Part shown: one piece after another, positions 20,023-30,089 of the stretch
How the letters are laid out: each line of letters opens with the position of its first letter
How positions within the stretch are numbered: position 1 is the stretch's first letter
Source: Parachitinimonas caeni
GTDB taxonomy: Bacteria > Pseudomonadota > Gammaproteobacteria > Burkholderiales > Chitinimonadaceae
NCBI RefSeq assembly: GCF_030129945.1
Contig: NZ_JARRAF010000023.1
Span: 1-64,000, forward strand
Length of the DNA stretch: 64,000 nucleotides
Direction of reading: 5' to 3'
Notes under the pieces: model-generated
What the model was told of the DNA's origin: nothing
Database searches by the model: none
The model's input: the letters and a program-made list of their open reading frames with translations, nothing else
Made by a program: the position numbers and the translations under genes

Positions 20023-20820
20023 TTAGCGATCGCCGAGGTGGGTCTGGACAATCGGCAGCATCTGGCCGAATACCTTGGGCGTGCCGGCCAGCAGGTTGCC
20101 AGTTTCCAGATAATCACTCTCGCCATTCAGGTCGGTAATCAAGCCACCGGCTTCCAGAACCAGCAAGCTGCCTGCCGCAATATCCCAAGGCGCCAGGCCA
20201 AGCTCCCAGAAACCATCGAAACGGCCACAGGCGACATAAGCCAGATCCAGCGCTGCCGCGCCAGGGCGACGAATACCGGCGGACTTCTGCATGAAATCTT
20301 TGAACATATTGGTATAGGCGTCGATCTTGCCGAACTCTCGATACGGGAAACCTGTGCACAGTAGCGCATCGGCCATTTCACGGGTCTTGGCCACGCGGAT
20401 ACGACGATCGTTCAGGAATGCGCCGACCCCACGGGTCGCGGTGAACAGGTCATTGCGGTTGGGGTCGTAAACCACGGCCTGGGTAATCTGGTCGCGGTGG
20501 CGCAGGGCAATCGACACGCAGTATTGCGGGACGCCGTGCAGGAAGTTGGTCGTGCCATCCAGCGGATCAATGATCCACTCGAAGTCGCTATCCGCCCCCT
20601 TGGGGTTGAGGGCGCCTTCCTCTGCTAGAATCGCGTGGGTCGGATAAGCATCCAGAATCGTTTCAACAATGACTTTTTCGGCAGCACGATCGACTTCGGT
20701 CACAAACTCGTTGTGACCCTTACGCTCTACGCGCAGGTGTTCGATACTGTCTGAGGCGCGCTGAATGATGGAAGCGGCGCGGCGGGCGGCGCGAACCGCA
20801 GTGTTGAGCATCGGGTGCAT
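20023..20820 (-). CDS. suhB: Inositol-1-monophosphatase family protein
   Basis: 265 residues, the usual length. Mg-dependent phosphatase motifs are present: DPLDGTTNFLHGVPQYCVS near residue 84 and WDIAAGSLLVLEAGG near 216, with AEEGALNP at the first metal site. SuhB hydrolyses inositol monophosphates and, in Gammaproteobacteria, joins rRNA antitermination complexes. AAGGA sits six bases before the ATG. It is divergent from trmJ, as in many Proteobacteria. Confidence 0.93.
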   Translation of the reverse strand: MHPMLNTAVRAARRAASIIQRASDSIEHLRVERKGHNEFVTEVDRAAEKVIVETILDAYPTHAILAEEGALNPKGADSDFEWIIDPLDGTTNFLHGVPQYCVSIALRHRDQITQAVVYDPNRNDLFTATRGVGAFLNDRRIRVAKTREMADALLCTGFPYREFGKIDAYTNMFKDFMQKSAGIRRPGAAALDLAYVACGRFDGFWELGLAPWDIAAGSLLVLEAGGLITDLNGESDYLETGNLLAGTPKVFGQMLPIVQTHLGDR

Positions 20821-20986
20821 GGGCTATCCTTTTCTTGCGATTGGCAATCTGTACGCCAGCCCATCACATGAATAAATAGTCCACCTGCCGGATTACCGGC
20901 GGGGTACATGCATGCTTCTGGCTGGCAAAAGAACAAACGGCGCCGGGTAACCGACGCCGAAATCATTTCAATTTTAATGCAATACG

Positions 20987-21778
20987 ATGCAAACCCCCAA
21001 ATCTTCTCCGCTTGATCATATTCGCGTGGTGCTATCCCACACCTCTCACCCCGGCAATATCGGCTCTACCGCCCGTGCCATGAAGACCATGGGCCTGAGT
21101 CGGCTGTATCTGGTCAACCCCAAATTCTTTCCCGATCCGCAAGCCGAAACGCTGGCCTCCGGTGCGGTTGATCTGCTTGAAGGCGCCATTGTCGTGGATC
21201 GCCTCGAAGACGCTCTGGCAGGCTGCACGCAAGTGGTCGCCCTGTCAGCACGCCGACGGGAACTGACCGTGCCCGTTCAAAATCCCCGCGAGCTGGCCCC
21301 CGTTCTGATCAAGGAGGCCCGCCGTGGCGCGGATGTCGCAATTGTCTTTGGTACCGAAATGTCCGGCCTGACCAACGAGGAAGTACGCCAATGCAACCGC
21401 GTGGTGTCGATTCCCGCCAATCCCGAATATTCCTCGCTGAATCTGGCACAAGCCGTGCAGGTGATCGCCTATGAACTGCGCATGGCCGTTGATACAGATC
21501 TTGAACACTTGCAGGAGCGACATGAGCTGGCCAGCCATGATGATATCGAGCGGATGTACGCACACATGGAAACTGCGTTGATCGACATCGGCTTTCTCAA
21601 CCCGCGTTACCCGAAGCGCCTGATGCCCCGGCTGCGCCGGCTGTTCGGTCGCATTCAGCTCGAAAAAGTGGAAGTGGATATTCTGCGAGGCATGTTGAGG
21701 GCTGCGGTTGAGCCACCCGCCGGCCGACGTGTGGTGGCAATGCCAGGTGATGAGGAGAAATCGGGCTCAGCCGAATAG
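20987..21778 (+). CDS. trmJ: tRNA (cytidine/uridine-2'-O-)-methyltransferase TrmJ
   Basis: 263 residues of the SPOUT superfamily. It uses SAM to methylate the ribose of nucleotide 32 in tRNA anticodon loops. Motifs include SHPGNIGSTARAMKTMGL (N-terminal), FGTEMSGLTNEE and SIPANPEYSSLNLAQAVQV (knot). The C-terminal helical extension after residue 180 is that of TrmJ. No good ribosome site precedes the ATG. The 3' end overlaps the convergent receiver gene by 12 bases. Confidence 0.92.
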   Translation: MQTPKSSPLDHIRVVLSHTSHPGNIGSTARAMKTMGLSRLYLVNPKFFPDPQAETLASGAVDLLEGAIVVDRLEDALAGCTQVVALSARRRELTVPVQNPRELAPVLIKEARRGADVAIVFGTEMSGLTNEEVRQCNRVVSIPANPEYSSLNLAQAVQVIAYELRMAVDTDLEHLQERHELASHDDIERMYAHMETALIDIGFLNPRYPKRLMPRLRRLFGRIQLEKVEVDILRGMLRAAVEPPAGRRVVAMPGDEEKSGSAE

Positions 21779-22129
21779 GATTTCTATCTGCCTGACCAGA
21801 TCTGCCAGGCGGCCTTTCTCGACAATCGCGGCGGCGCCGGCATGGCAGAGCGCCGCTTCCGATTCTGGCCCGACTGCGCCAGTGACGATGATGACGGGCA
21901 GATCAGGCGCCAGCTCGCGAGCCGTCCACAGTGCGGCCAGCCCTGAAAAACCGGGCAATTTGTAGTCCGACAAGACCACACTCCAACCGCCAGCTTCCAG
22001 CGCCCGCCGATAGCCATCCATCTCCCATACCCGTTCGCAGTACCAGTCTGGATGGGATTTCTTGATCTGACGAGCCAGCAGCATTGCATCGTCTTCACTA
22101 TCTTCCAGCATCAGTATCCGCTTGCTCAT
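21767..22129 (-). CDS. Single-domain response regulator (CheY-like receiver)
   Basis: 120 residues, only a receiver domain: MLEDSEDDAMLL acidic pocket, phosphoacceptor Asp in VVLSDYKLPGFSG (about 56), Thr in IIVTGAVG and a C-terminal helix. The switch Lys is expected in AAAIVEKGRLADL. There is no output domain. It resembles lone receivers used by hybrid histidine kinases with PAS domains. No kinase is adjacent; the nearest PAS kinase (39228) is 17 kb away. ATG 22129 follows GGAGG. The 3' end overlaps trmJ tail-to-tail. Confidence 0.85.
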   Translation of the reverse strand: MSKRILMLEDSEDDAMLLARQIKKSHPDWYCERVWEMDGYRRALEAGGWSVVLSDYKLPGFSGLAALWTARELAPDLPVIIVTGAVGPESEAALCHAGAAAIVEKGRLADLVRQIEILFG

Positions 22130-22302
22130 TCGGGCCTCCTGGGCCATTTTCAACCGTTACCAGACGGGGCAGCAGTGCTGGCCTGATCTTGTGCATCCGC
22201 AGCATCGCCCTGAATTCTAGACCGGGCGGCACGAAGCCGCCCGAATTCCAGCGAAGGATTGCTCGGTCACGCCATCCAGCCCCGGCGAATACCAATGCAA
22301 AT

Positions 22303-24621
22303 TCAGCGTTTCTTCAACGCTGCAAAGGCGCTCGCCATGGCGGTCTGGCTCGGGGCTTGCGACTCCCCGCGCGCCAGATGTTTCTTGTCGCGTTGCGTCA
22401 GCGGTGCCTTGGCGATCTCGCCGGTGGAGTGGTCGCGGGCACTGTCCGACATCCGCATGGTCAGAGCAATACGCTTGCGCTTGACATCGACTTCCAGCAC
22501 CTTGACTTTGACGACATCACCCGCTTTCACGACTTCGCGGGGATCTTTAACGAACTTGTCCGCCAGTGCAGAAATATGAACCAGTCCGTCCTGATGCACG
22601 CCGACATCGACAAACGCACCAAAGTTGGTGACATTGGTAACAACCCCTTCAAGCACCATATCGGGCCGCAGATCAGCGATTTCCTCGACACCTTCCTGGA
22701 ACGCAGCGGTCTTGAATTCGGGGCGAGGATCGCGGCCGGGCTTGTCCAGCTCTGCCAGAATATCTTTGACCGTCGGCAAACCAAAACGGTCATCGGTAAA
22801 TTCATTGGCATCGAGTTTTTTTAGCAAGCCCGAATCGCCTATCAAGCCTTTCACCGGTTTTTGTAGCTTGGCAAGGATCTTTTCGACCACCGGATAGGCT
22901 TCCGGGTGAACAGCCGAGGCATCCAGAGGATTCTCGCCGTTCATAATGCGCAGGAAGCCAGCCGCCTGCTCAAAAGTCTTGTCACCCAGGCGGGGCACCG
23001 CCCGGAGCTGCGTGCGGCTACTGAAAGCGCCATGGGTGTCGCGATAGGCAACGATTCCAGACGCCAGGCTGGCAGACAGGCCGGAAACCCTGGTCAGCAG
23101 CGCGGCGGATGCGGTATTAACGTCCACGCCAACCGCGTTTACGCAGTCTTCTACTGTCGCATCGAGCGTGCGGGAGAGTTCTGACTGGTTGACATCGTGT
23201 TGATACTGCCCCACGCCGATGGCTTTCGGATCGATCTTGACCAGCTCGGCCAGCGGGTCCTGCAGGCGACGGGCAATCGACACCGCACCACGCAAGCTGA
23301 CGTCGAGATCGGGAAACTCCTTGGCAGCCAATTCAGACGCCGAATACACCGATGCGCCCGCTTCAGACACAACGATTTTCTGCAGTTTGAGTTCAGGGTG
23401 GAACTTCATCAGGTCATGCGCCAGGCGGTCGGTCTCACGCGAAGCCGTGCCGTTGCCAATGGCCACCAACTCGACCTTGTGCTTGGCCGACAAGGCGGCC
23501 AGCACGGCAATCGACTGGTTCCATTCATTGCGGGGCTGGTGGGGGTAGATGGTGGCGGTATCCAGCAACTTGCCGGTAGCATCGACCACGGCCACCTTCA
23601 CGCCGGTGCGCAAACCGGGATCCAGACCCAGCGTGGCGCGCGGTCCTGCCGGTGCAGCCAGCAGCAGATCCTTCAGGTTGGCGCCAAACACCTTGATGGC
23701 TTCCGCTTCGGCGCTCTCGCGCATCCGTCCCAGCAACTCAGATTCCAGATGCAGGAAGATCTTGGCACGCCAGGCCAGGCGCACGGTATCCAGCAGCCAA
23801 CGGTCTGCCGGGCGGGCAGCATCGGCAATGCCATATTCACGGGCGATCATGGCTTCGCAAGGGCTGGGGCCACTGCTGTGATTGCCATCCACACTTGGCA
23901 GCTCCAGTGCAATGGTCAGAATGCCTTCATTGCGGCCGCGCAGCAGTGCCAATGCCCGATGCGAGGGTGCGCGGGCAACGGGTTCGCGGTGGTCAAAATA
24001 ATCTGAAAACTTGGCCCCTTCTTCGGCCTTGCTTTCGTCAGCCAGCTTGGCGGTGATTTCGCCTTGACTCCACAAGTGGTCACGCAGCTTGCCAAGCAGG
24101 CCGGCATTTTCGGCAAAGGTCTCCATCAGGATCTGTCGGGCGCCATCCAGCGCGGCTTTGCCATCGGCCACGCCTTTCTCTGCACTGATATAAGCTTCTG
24201 CCGTCGCCGCCGGATCGAGACCGGGGTCGGCCAGCAGTGCGTCGGCCAGCGGTGCGAGTCCAGCCTCGCGGGCAATCTGTGCCTTGGTGCGACGTCTGGG
24301 CTTGTACGGCAAGTAGAGATCTTCTAGCCGGGTCTTGTTGTCGGCTGTCAGCAACTCTGCTTCCAGTTCGGCAGTCAGCTTGCCTTGTTCCCGAATCGAC
24401 TCGATCACCGTGGTGCGCCGATCCTCCAGCTCCCGCAGGTAACGCAGACGTTCTTCCAGATGGCGCAGCTGGGTGTCATCCAGACCGCCCGTGGCTTCCT
24501 TACGGTAACGGGCAATAAACGGGACGGTCGCGCCATCATCCAGTAGCTGGACGGCAGCGGTCACTTGTGAAGGACGGGCGTTAAGTTCGTCGGCGATACG
24601 GTATTCAATGGTCGGTAGCAT
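22303..24621 (-). CDS. tex: Transcription accessory protein Tex (S1 RNA-binding)
   Basis: 772 residues. Layout: Tex N-terminal helical domain, YqgF/RNase H-like fold near 330-450 ([17 protein letters not shown]), helix-hairpin-helix region near 490-560 ([20 protein letters not shown]), then an S1 domain near 650-720 ([20 protein letters not shown]). It ends in a short basic tail. Tex is a conserved nucleic-acid-binding protein linked to transcription and stress tolerance; its exact activity is unsettled. It is transcribed alone, opposite trmJ. Confidence 0.95.
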   Translation of the reverse strand: MLPTIEYRIADELNARPSQVTAAVQLLDDGATVPFIARYRKEATGGLDDTQLRHLEERLRYLRELEDRRTTVIESIREQGKLTAELEAELLTADNKTRLEDLYLPYKPRRRTKAQIAREAGLAPLADALLADPGLDPAATAEAYISAEKGVADGKAALDGARQILMETFAENAGLLGKLRDHLWSQGEITAKLADESKAEEGAKFSDYFDHREPVARAPSHRALALLRGRNEGILTIALELPSVDGNHSSGPSPCEAMIAREYGIADAARPADRWLLDTVRLAWRAKIFLHLESELLGRMRESAEAEAIKVFGANLKDLLLAAPAGPRATLGLDPGLRTGVKVAVVDATGKLLDTATIYPHQPRNEWNQSIAVLAALSAKHKVELVAIGNGTASRETDRLAHDLMKFHPELKLQKIVVSEAGASVYSASELAAKEFPDLDVSLRGAVSIARRLQDPLAELVKIDPKAIGVGQYQHDVNQSELSRTLDATVEDCVNAVGVDVNTASAALLTRVSGLSASLASGIVAYRDTHGAFSSRTQLRAVPRLGDKTFEQAAGFLRIMNGENPLDASAVHPEAYPVVEKILAKLQKPVKGLIGDSGLLKKLDANEFTDDRFGLPTVKDILAELDKPGRDPRPEFKTAAFQEGVEEIADLRPDMVLEGVVTNVTNFGAFVDVGVHQDGLVHISALADKFVKDPREVVKAGDVVKVKVLEVDVKRKRIALTMRMSDSARDHSTGEIAKAPLTQRDKKHLARGESQAPSQTAMASAFAALKKR

Positions 24622-24770
24622 GACGATTCAAACAGCGGTAGGGGCAATGGTTACTAACGAACTCGGGGCAATGGCTGCCCCGGTCCTTCCTAAATTGACA
24701 TGGGGTGGTCGATGCTTAGCCGCCAGACATGGCGGCCGGTGGTATCGGTGGACTCAGCCCAGCAGGTGCC

Positions 24771-25634
24771 TCAGGCATCCGCCAAAGCATGGGCCAGTTC
24801 GGCAAAGATAGCGGTAGCGGCCTGGCGAGTACCATCAAACGCCAACCACAGGCTGATTCGCCCAGGAGCTGGGCTACGCAGGCCGCTGACGAGAATATCG
24901 TCCTGGCCGGCAACATCCATCGGCGATGCCTGTTCATCGGTCAGCAGGGTGGCTGCCGTTTGCAAAGCCGTCTGAATCTGCTCGGCAGAGACCGTCGCCG
25001 CCAGACTGATATCCAGCTGGATCAGATCACCGTAGAAAACCGGAACGGTGGCTTCCGTTGCGAGGATCAGGAAGTTGCTGTCCAGGCCAGCCTTGATCGA
25101 ATCAGCAAAGTGGCTGGCCGTGTCCGGACGGATGGCGGGCAGCACATTGAAAGCCAATCGCTTGGGAAAAATATAACGTTGAATGGTGTGCTGATTGAAA
25201 AGCGCCTGTGTCTGCTGAGCCAGCTCTTCAACGCCAGCTCGACCGAAATTGGCCGATGCCCGCAGCAAGGTGGCGCGGATCTCCACGATACCCGCAGTCT
25301 GATGCAGGTTTGCCAACGCCGTCACCACAGCCGTGGCGGCTCCGTCCACATTCTCCCCGATCACCGGGCAACCGGCAGTCTGGGCGGCAGCGATGGCTGC
25401 CTCGTCGCGCGATGCGACAATGCAGGCTACGCATTCATGGAAATCGAATTTGTCGAGATCGCCGATTTCGAGCGATTGGTCTCCGAATTCGACCCACTCT
25501 CCCACTTGGTCTTCCCGCCCCAGCGGACGCACCATTTCCAGCGGCCAGCCCAAGGCAAGCGCCCGCTCGCAAATAGCCTCAGCCAGCAGGCTGTCAGCGC
25601 CGATTATTGCCAGTGGGCGTGTATAAGCATTCAT
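24771..25634 (-). CDS. USG-1-like protein, aspartate-semialdehyde dehydrogenase homologue
   Basis: 287 residues, shorter than Asd. The Rossmann start is recognisable (PLAIIGADSLLAEAICERAL), and the dimerisation part ends in ATVPVFYGDLIQLDISLAA, the pattern kept in USG-1 proteins. The catalytic Asd motif with Cys (GGNCTN in the true asd at 26477) is missing, so it should not be an active dehydrogenase. In Pseudomonas and many Betaproteobacteria a USG-1 gene follows asd directly. Here a DUF2314 gene and a repeat element lie between them. GGAG sits 9 bases before the ATG. The function of the family is unknown. Confidence 0.75.
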   Translation of the reverse strand: MNAYTRPLAIIGADSLLAEAICERALALGWPLEMVRPLGREDQVGEWVEFGDQSLEIGDLDKFDFHECVACIVASRDEAAIAAAQTAGCPVIGENVDGAATAVVTALANLHQTAGIVEIRATLLRASANFGRAGVEELAQQTQALFNQHTIQRYIFPKRLAFNVLPAIRPDTASHFADSIKAGLDSNFLILATEATVPVFYGDLIQLDISLAATVSAEQIQTALQTAATLLTDEQASPMDVAGQDDILVSGLRSPAPGRISLWLAFDGTRQAATAIFAELAHALADA

Positions 25635-25757
25635 CTAATCAAACTCCAGACCGTAAAAACTACCAAATTATAGCGCCAGCAGGCTTCAACTCTCGTCGCA
25701 GCAACTGGCGGGAGACACCGCGCGGCAAGCCGCCACCGTGTCGGAAAATCTATCCAG

Positions 25758-25926
25758 GCGCTGTTGACATTTTATTTCCGGATCGTGTTTTGTCGGGCTT
25801 GGGTTTGATGCCAAACGAAAAACGCGCCGCTTAGTGGTAAGCCACGCGACTCTTAACGCGGCGGCGGGCCCCAATCCGTCAAAGCCCTCCGGCCCGGTGC
25901 GACCGGAAACAAAACGTCAGCAGCGC
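25758..25926. mobile_element. MITE-like inverted-repeat element, one-module copy
   Basis: About 169 bp with terminal repeats GCGCTGTTGACATTTTATTT and CCGGAAACAAAACGTCAGCAGCGC (split here as right end). One palindromic module is inside (core GCTTA-GTGG-TAAGC near 25832-25845). The second module seen at 56930 is missing. Flanks are CCAG and TTAA, so no clear target duplication. The right end abuts the stop codon of the DUF2314 gene, and the element separates it from the USG-1-like gene. Confidence 0.85.
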
Positions 25927-26409
25927 TTAATCACACTGGAAACCGTAGCGCTTTTTGTAAGCCTCCACCTGCTCTTTGGGCATGTGCTTGAACATGACAC
26001 AAACGGTATAGCTGCCAAATTGCTTGCCATCCTTCTCATATCCCCAGTCAGAAATATCCTTGCGGCTGAAGCGATAATTCTGACCGGCCTCGACGTTGGA
26101 AACCAGATCGGGTTGATTGGCGATGGTGCCGGTGAATTCTTTGCCCGCCCGTTTGAACGGTGTCACCCATAGGTGTTCTGACTCCGATCCATCAACCACT
26201 TTTACTTTCAACTTGTACCCACGGGCATCTTTGGGTTGTGCATCGTAGATTTTCAGAAAATCATCCAACGTTGCCTGGGCTTTGGCTATCGCTGCGTTCA
26301 TCTCGGAATCGGAATTATCGATCATCACGGTGCGGTCTTTGGTTGAGACGTCCGAAGCAACCGCAAGTGGCGCAACCCCCAGCAAAACAGCAATCAGTAG
26401 TGACTTCAT
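25927..26409 (-). CDS. Exported DUF2314 protein
   Basis: 160 residues with a signal peptide (MKSLLIAVLLGVAPLAVA). The mature protein matches DUF2314: MNAAIAKAQATLDDFLKIY near residue 38, then YKLKVKVVDGSESEHLWV, FTGTIANQPDLVSNVEAGQ and ISDWGYEKDGKQFGSYTVCV. This fold appears in secreted or periplasmic proteins of unknown role. ATG 26409 follows GAGGTTGCG and starts the signal peptide; the longer frame to 26565 crosses a terminator and is rejected. The TAA stop touches the repeat element at 25926. Confidence 0.85.
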   Translation of the reverse strand: MKSLLIAVLLGVAPLAVASDVSTKDRTVMIDNSDSEMNAAIAKAQATLDDFLKIYDAQPKDARGYKLKVKVVDGSESEHLWVTPFKRAGKEFTGTIANQPDLVSNVEAGQNYRFSRKDISDWGYEKDGKQFGSYTVCVMFKHMPKEQVEAYKKRYGFQCD

Positions 26410-26429
26410 CGCAACCTCTTTCAAAATGG

Positions 26430-26458
26430 AAAGGGCGCCTGGACAGCGCCCTTTTTTT
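26430..26458. terminator. Terminator between asd and the DUF2314 gene
   Basis: AAAGGGCGC / GCGCCCTTT stem, with seven T on the plus strand and TTTCCATTTT on the minus strand. On the minus strand it would end the leu-asd transcript, leaving the DUF2314 gene to its own promoter. Confidence 0.7.
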
Positions 26459-26476
26459 GTTTGACCTCTACCTGGC

Positions 26477-27586
26477 TCAACGATCCAGCAAAATGCGCAG
26501 CATGCGGCGTAGCGGCTCGGCAGCTCCCCACAGCAATTGATCGCCACAAACAAAGGCGCTGACATACTCTGGCCCCATGTTGAGTTTGCGCAGGCGCCCT
26601 ACCGCAACGGTCAGATCGCCGGTTATAGCGGTCGGCGTCAGTTCACGGGCCGTAATGTCCCGCTCGTTCGGCACCAGCTTGGTCCAAGCAGTGCTCGACG
26701 CAACGATCTCGGCAATTTGCTCCAGCGGCAAGTCTTGCTTCAACTTGATGGTGAGCGCCAAGCTGTGGCAACGCATCGCACCGATCCGCACGCACAAACC
26801 ATCAACCGGAATGGTCTCACTGGTCCCCATGATCTTGTTGACTTCAGCCTGGCCTTTCCACTCCTCCTTGGACTGGCCATTCTCCAATTGCTTGTCGATC
26901 CAGGGGATCAGACTGCCAGCCAGGGGCACTCCGAACTGGTCAACCGGGAAGGTATCGCCGCGCATGGCATCCGTCAGAAGCTTGTCGATGTCGAGAATCG
27001 CGGATGACGGGTCTTCCAGCAAATGCGCAACACTGGCGTGGGCCGCTCCCATTTGCTTGAGTAACTCGCGCATATGTTGAGCGCCCGCACCCGATGCGGC
27101 CTGGTAGGTCATGGAACTGACCCAATCAACCAGATTTTCACGGACCAGTCCGCCAATTCCCATCAGCATCAAGCTATTGGTGCAGTTACCGCCAATAAAA
27201 TCCGTGACCCCTTGTTTGAGCGCATTGCGGATCAGGTCGCCATTGACCGGATCAAGAATGATCACAGCATCGTCTTCCATCCGCAGGGTGGAAGCCGCAT
27301 CAATCCAGTAACCCTTCCAGCCCGCCGCCTTGAGCTGTGGCCGCACCTCGCTGGTGTAATCGCCGCCTTGACAGGAGATGATGACATCCATTTCTGCCAG
27401 TTCGGCAATCGCTTTGGCATCTTTAAGCGGTGTCACCTCTCGGCCAATATCCGGCCCTTTGCCACCCACATTCGATGTGGTGAAAAACACCGGATCAATC
27501 AGATCGAAATCACGTTCTTCACGCATTCTCTGCATCAGCACCGAACCGACCATGCCGCGCCAACCAACGAAACCCACTTGCAACAT
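26477..27586 (-). CDS. asd: Aspartate-semialdehyde dehydrogenase
   Basis: 369 residues. It reduces beta-aspartyl phosphate to aspartate semialdehyde, the branch point to lysine, threonine and methionine. The N-terminus [18 protein letters not shown] is the Gram-negative type. The catalytic Cys lies in [14 protein letters not shown] (about 135), with the acid-base His in the second half ([12 protein letters not shown]). ATG 27586 has GGAG nine bases upstream, better than the TTG at 27592. It is the last gene of the leu operon. Confidence 0.96.
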   Translation of the reverse strand: MLQVGFVGWRGMVGSVLMQRMREERDFDLIDPVFFTTSNVGGKGPDIGREVTPLKDAKAIAELAEMDVIISCQGGDYTSEVRPQLKAAGWKGYWIDAASTLRMEDDAVIILDPVNGDLIRNALKQGVTDFIGGNCTNSLMLMGIGGLVRENLVDWVSSMTYQAASGAGAQHMRELLKQMGAAHASVAHLLEDPSSAILDIDKLLTDAMRGDTFPVDQFGVPLAGSLIPWIDKQLENGQSKEEWKGQAEVNKIMGTSETIPVDGLCVRIGAMRCHSLALTIKLKQDLPLEQIAEIVASSTAWTKLVPNERDITARELTPTAITGDLTVAVGRLRKLNMGPEYVSAFVCGDQLLWGAAEPLRRMLRILLDR

Positions 27587-27619
27587 TTTCAATTACTCCT
27601 GCAACTTATTCTGTCTCAA

Positions 27620-28684
27620 TCAAAGAGCTGCGACGACCGCATCGCCCATGCCTGAGCAGCTGACTTTTTCGCAACCCGATTCATAAATGTCCGCAGTGCG
27701 ATAGCCCTTCTGGAGCACGGTCTTCACTGCTGTTTCTATGCGCTGCGCCGCATCCTCCCGGTTGAAGGTATAGCGCAGCATCATCGCGGCAGACAGGATG
27801 GTCGCCAGCGGATTTGCCAAATTCTTGCCCGCAATATCAGGCGCCGAACCGTGGCAGGGCTCGTAAAGCCCCTTGTTGTTGGCGTCCAGCGATGCCGACG
27901 GCAGCATGCCAATGGAGCCCGTAAGCATCGAAGCTTCATCCGACAGGATGTCACCGAAAATATTACCCGTCACGATCACATCAAACTGTTTGGGTGCCCG
28001 CACCAGCTGCATGGCCGCGTTATCAACATACATATGGCTGAGCTGCACAGCGGGGTAGTCTTTTGCCACATCGGTGACAATTTCCTTCCAGAACTCGGTA
28101 CATTCGAGCACGTTGGCCTTGTCTACCGAACACACCTTGCCCTGCCGCTTCTGGGCGATGTCGAATGCGACTTTGGCGATACGTCGGATCTCCGACTCAC
28201 TGTATCGCATCGTATTAAAGCCTTCACGCTCGCCAGCCTCATTCACGTGAATGCCTCGTGGTTGGCCGAAATAAATGTCGCCGGTCAACTCACGGACAAT
28301 CATGATATCCAGCCCGGATACCACCTCCGGTTTCAACGTCGAAGCCCCAGCCAGTTCCGGGTAAAGGATGGCAGGCCGCAGATTGGCAAACAGGCCAAGA
28401 TCTTTTCGAATGCGCAATAGACCCCGCTCTGGCCGCATATCGCGCGGCAGCCCGTCGTATTGAGGACCACCCACCGCGCCGAGCAAAATGGCATCCGCTT
28501 CACGGGCCAGTTTCTGCGTTACCTCCGGGTAGGGGTCACCATATTGGTCGTAAGCCGCGCCACCCAATGGCGCGGTATCAAGTTGCAGGGGCAAACCCTC
28601 TGCTTTGAGCTTTTCCAACACCCGCACGGCCTGAGCAACAATTTCCGGGCCGATTCCATCACCTGGGAGAATCGCGATTTTCAT
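27620..28684 (-). CDS. leuB: 3-isopropylmalate dehydrogenase
   Basis: 354 residues. NAD-dependent oxidative decarboxylation in leucine synthesis. Motifs: [19 protein letters not shown] at the N-terminus, [11 protein letters not shown], the substrate loop [26 protein letters not shown] and the NAD-binding [19 protein letters not shown]. It lies between the methyltransferase gene and asd. The ribosome site is weak. Confidence 0.97.
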   Translation of the reverse strand: MKIAILPGDGIGPEIVAQAVRVLEKLKAEGLPLQLDTAPLGGAAYDQYGDPYPEVTQKLAREADAILLGAVGGPQYDGLPRDMRPERGLLRIRKDLGLFANLRPAILYPELAGASTLKPEVVSGLDIMIVRELTGDIYFGQPRGIHVNEAGEREGFNTMRYSESEIRRIAKVAFDIAQKRQGKVCSVDKANVLECTEFWKEIVTDVAKDYPAVQLSHMYVDNAAMQLVRAPKQFDVIVTGNIFGDILSDEASMLTGSIGMLPSASLDANNKGLYEPCHGSAPDIAGKNLANPLATILSAAMMLRYTFNREDAAQRIETAVKTVLQKGYRTADIYESGCEKVSCSGMGDAVVAAL

Positions 28685-28726
28685 TGGTATATAACCCGCT
28701 ATTTTAAAAAATCTTTAGAAACCAGA

Positions 28727-29293
28727 TCAAACACGCGCAATGGCGATCCAGCTTTCCTCATTGGGCAGAATTTCGGCAAATCCAGCGTCAGTCAATTGAG
28801 CCTGCGTCCATACCGAGCGATGATTTTCGTAGGGATTTGCTTCCACTTCCTGTGCATGAAATTCTTTAGGGGTGCTAATCAATACTGCACGGCTGGCTAC
28901 CCGCTTGAGTTGATCCAGAAAGATCAGACCTTCAGGAGTTTCAAAATGTTCCAGAATATCAATCGCCATAACGTATTCGTATTGGCGATTTTCAATTTTG
29001 GGCAGAAGGTCCATTGCATTGCCGATCATGACCTGGTTGTAGGCATATTGATGAACGGGCGTCAGATATATTTCACACCCTTCAATGCCATCGATTCTTA
29101 CTTTCCATTCGTCTTTGCTTGTCTGGCGGGCTGCTGCACCATTCACACTGAAAAGATTAAGAAATTCCAGATTGTTCCGGGCAAGGAAGCCGTATTGGCC
29201 CATGCCAGTACCAACATCCAGCACTGATTTTGGCGCAAGCTCCTCAATAAAACCAACAATGGTAGACAGCTGCGAACTTTGGCTAAATGGCAT
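28727..29293 (-). CDS. Class I SAM-dependent methyltransferase, inserted in the leu operon
   Basis: 188 residues. Motif I is SVLDVGTGMGQYGFLA near residue 34, the acidic motif II region follows (VRIDGIEGCEIYL), then IGNAMDLLPKIENRQYEYVM and MAIDILEHFETPEGLIFLD. This is the fold of small-molecule or glycan-type methyltransferases; the substrate is unknown. It sits 16 bp after leuD and 42 bp before leuB. This place is empty in the usual leuC-leuD-leuB order. The gene is visibly richer in A+T than its neighbours and lacks a clear ribosome site, both consistent with later acquisition. Confidence 0.8.
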   Translation of the reverse strand: MPFSQSSQLSTIVGFIEELAPKSVLDVGTGMGQYGFLARNNLEFLNLFSVNGAAARQTSKDEWKVRIDGIEGCEIYLTPVHQYAYNQVMIGNAMDLLPKIENRQYEYVMAIDILEHFETPEGLIFLDQLKRVASRAVLISTPKEFHAQEVEANPYENHRSVWTQAQLTDAGFAEILPNEESWIAIARV

Positions 29294-29309
29294 TTAAATA
29301 CTCGTATAA

Positions 29310-29948
29310 TCAGGCAAAAAGCCAGGGTTGTTCAAGACGGCGTTTTTCTTCAAATGCCTTTATTTTATCCGCATGGTTCAGCGTCAAACCAATTTCATCC
29401 AACCCATTTAGCAGGCAGTGCTTTCGGTGTGCCGTAATATCAAAACCAAACACCAAACCCATTGGGGTTTTAATAGTCTGATCTGCCAAATTAATTGCTA
29501 ACCGATACCCTTCCTTAGCCTGGGCTTCTGCAAACAATAAATCGACCGTTTGCGCCGGCAGCACAATTGGCAAGAGGCCATTCTTGAAACAATTATTGAA
29601 GAAAATATCGGCAAAGGACGGCGCAATGACCACTCTGAATCCATAGTCTTCGAGCGCCCAAGGCGCATGCTCACGACTGGATCCGCATCCAAAATTTTCA
29701 CGGGCCAGTAAAACCTGCGCACCGGCATAGCGCGGGAAATTCAGAACGAACTCGGGATTCAACGGTCGTTTGCTGTTATCCATCCCCGGCTCGCCATGAT
29801 CGCGATAACGCCACTCATCGAATAGATTGGGACCAAAGCCAGAACGCTTGATGGACTTGAGGAATTGTTTGGGGATGATGGCGTCGGTATCGACATTGGC
29901 CCGATCCAGCGGACACACCAACCCGTCGAGTGTAGTAAATGCTTGCAT
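29310..29948 (-). CDS. leuD: 3-isopropylmalate dehydratase small subunit
   Basis: 212 residues. With LeuC it isomerises 2- to 3-isopropylmalate. Typical motifs: [20 protein letters not shown], then [19 protein letters not shown] and [17 protein letters not shown]. The start codon overlaps the stop of the entericidin gene (TGATG), so translation is likely coupled. Confidence 0.97.
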   Translation of the reverse strand: MQAFTTLDGLVCPLDRANVDTDAIIPKQFLKSIKRSGFGPNLFDEWRYRDHGEPGMDNSKRPLNPEFVLNFPRYAGAQVLLARENFGCGSSREHAPWALEDYGFRVVIAPSFADIFFNNCFKNGLLPIVLPAQTVDLLFAEAQAKEGYRLAINLADQTIKTPMGLVFGFDITAHRKHCLLNGLDEIGLTLNHADKIKAFEEKRRLEQPWLFA

Positions 29949-30076
29949 CAGCTTGCTGCCCTTTCAATGGCTTGCCCACCTCGCTTGATGTCCTTGCCGA
30001 TGCCAGAAATCGTATTGCATCCGGCAAGGCTGACTGCACACAAGGAGGCCAAGAGCCCGAGAAATGTTTTACGCAT
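29948..30076 (-). CDS. ecnAB: Entericidin EcnA/EcnB-family small lipoprotein
   Basis: A 42-residue protein below the size of most gene calls. The lipoprotein signal [20 protein letters not shown] has a good lipobox (SLAGC, Cys20). [20 protein letters not shown] follows, the entericidin pattern: a short amphipathic, Gly/Lys-rich chain. Family members are membrane-anchored; in Escherichia coli the ecnAB pair acts as an antidote/toxin system. The location between leuC and leuD is a known habit in Betaproteobacteria. Its TGA overlaps the leuD ATG. It starts 13 bp after leuC. Confidence 0.9.
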   Translation of the reverse strand: MRKTFLGLLASLCAVSLAGCNTISGIGKDIKRGGQAIERAAS

Positions 30077-30089
30077 GGCAATCGTTCAT

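Noticed and set aside
26410-26565. Upstream extension of the DUF2314 gene
   Set aside because: It runs through a terminator and into asd; the signal peptide starts at 26409.
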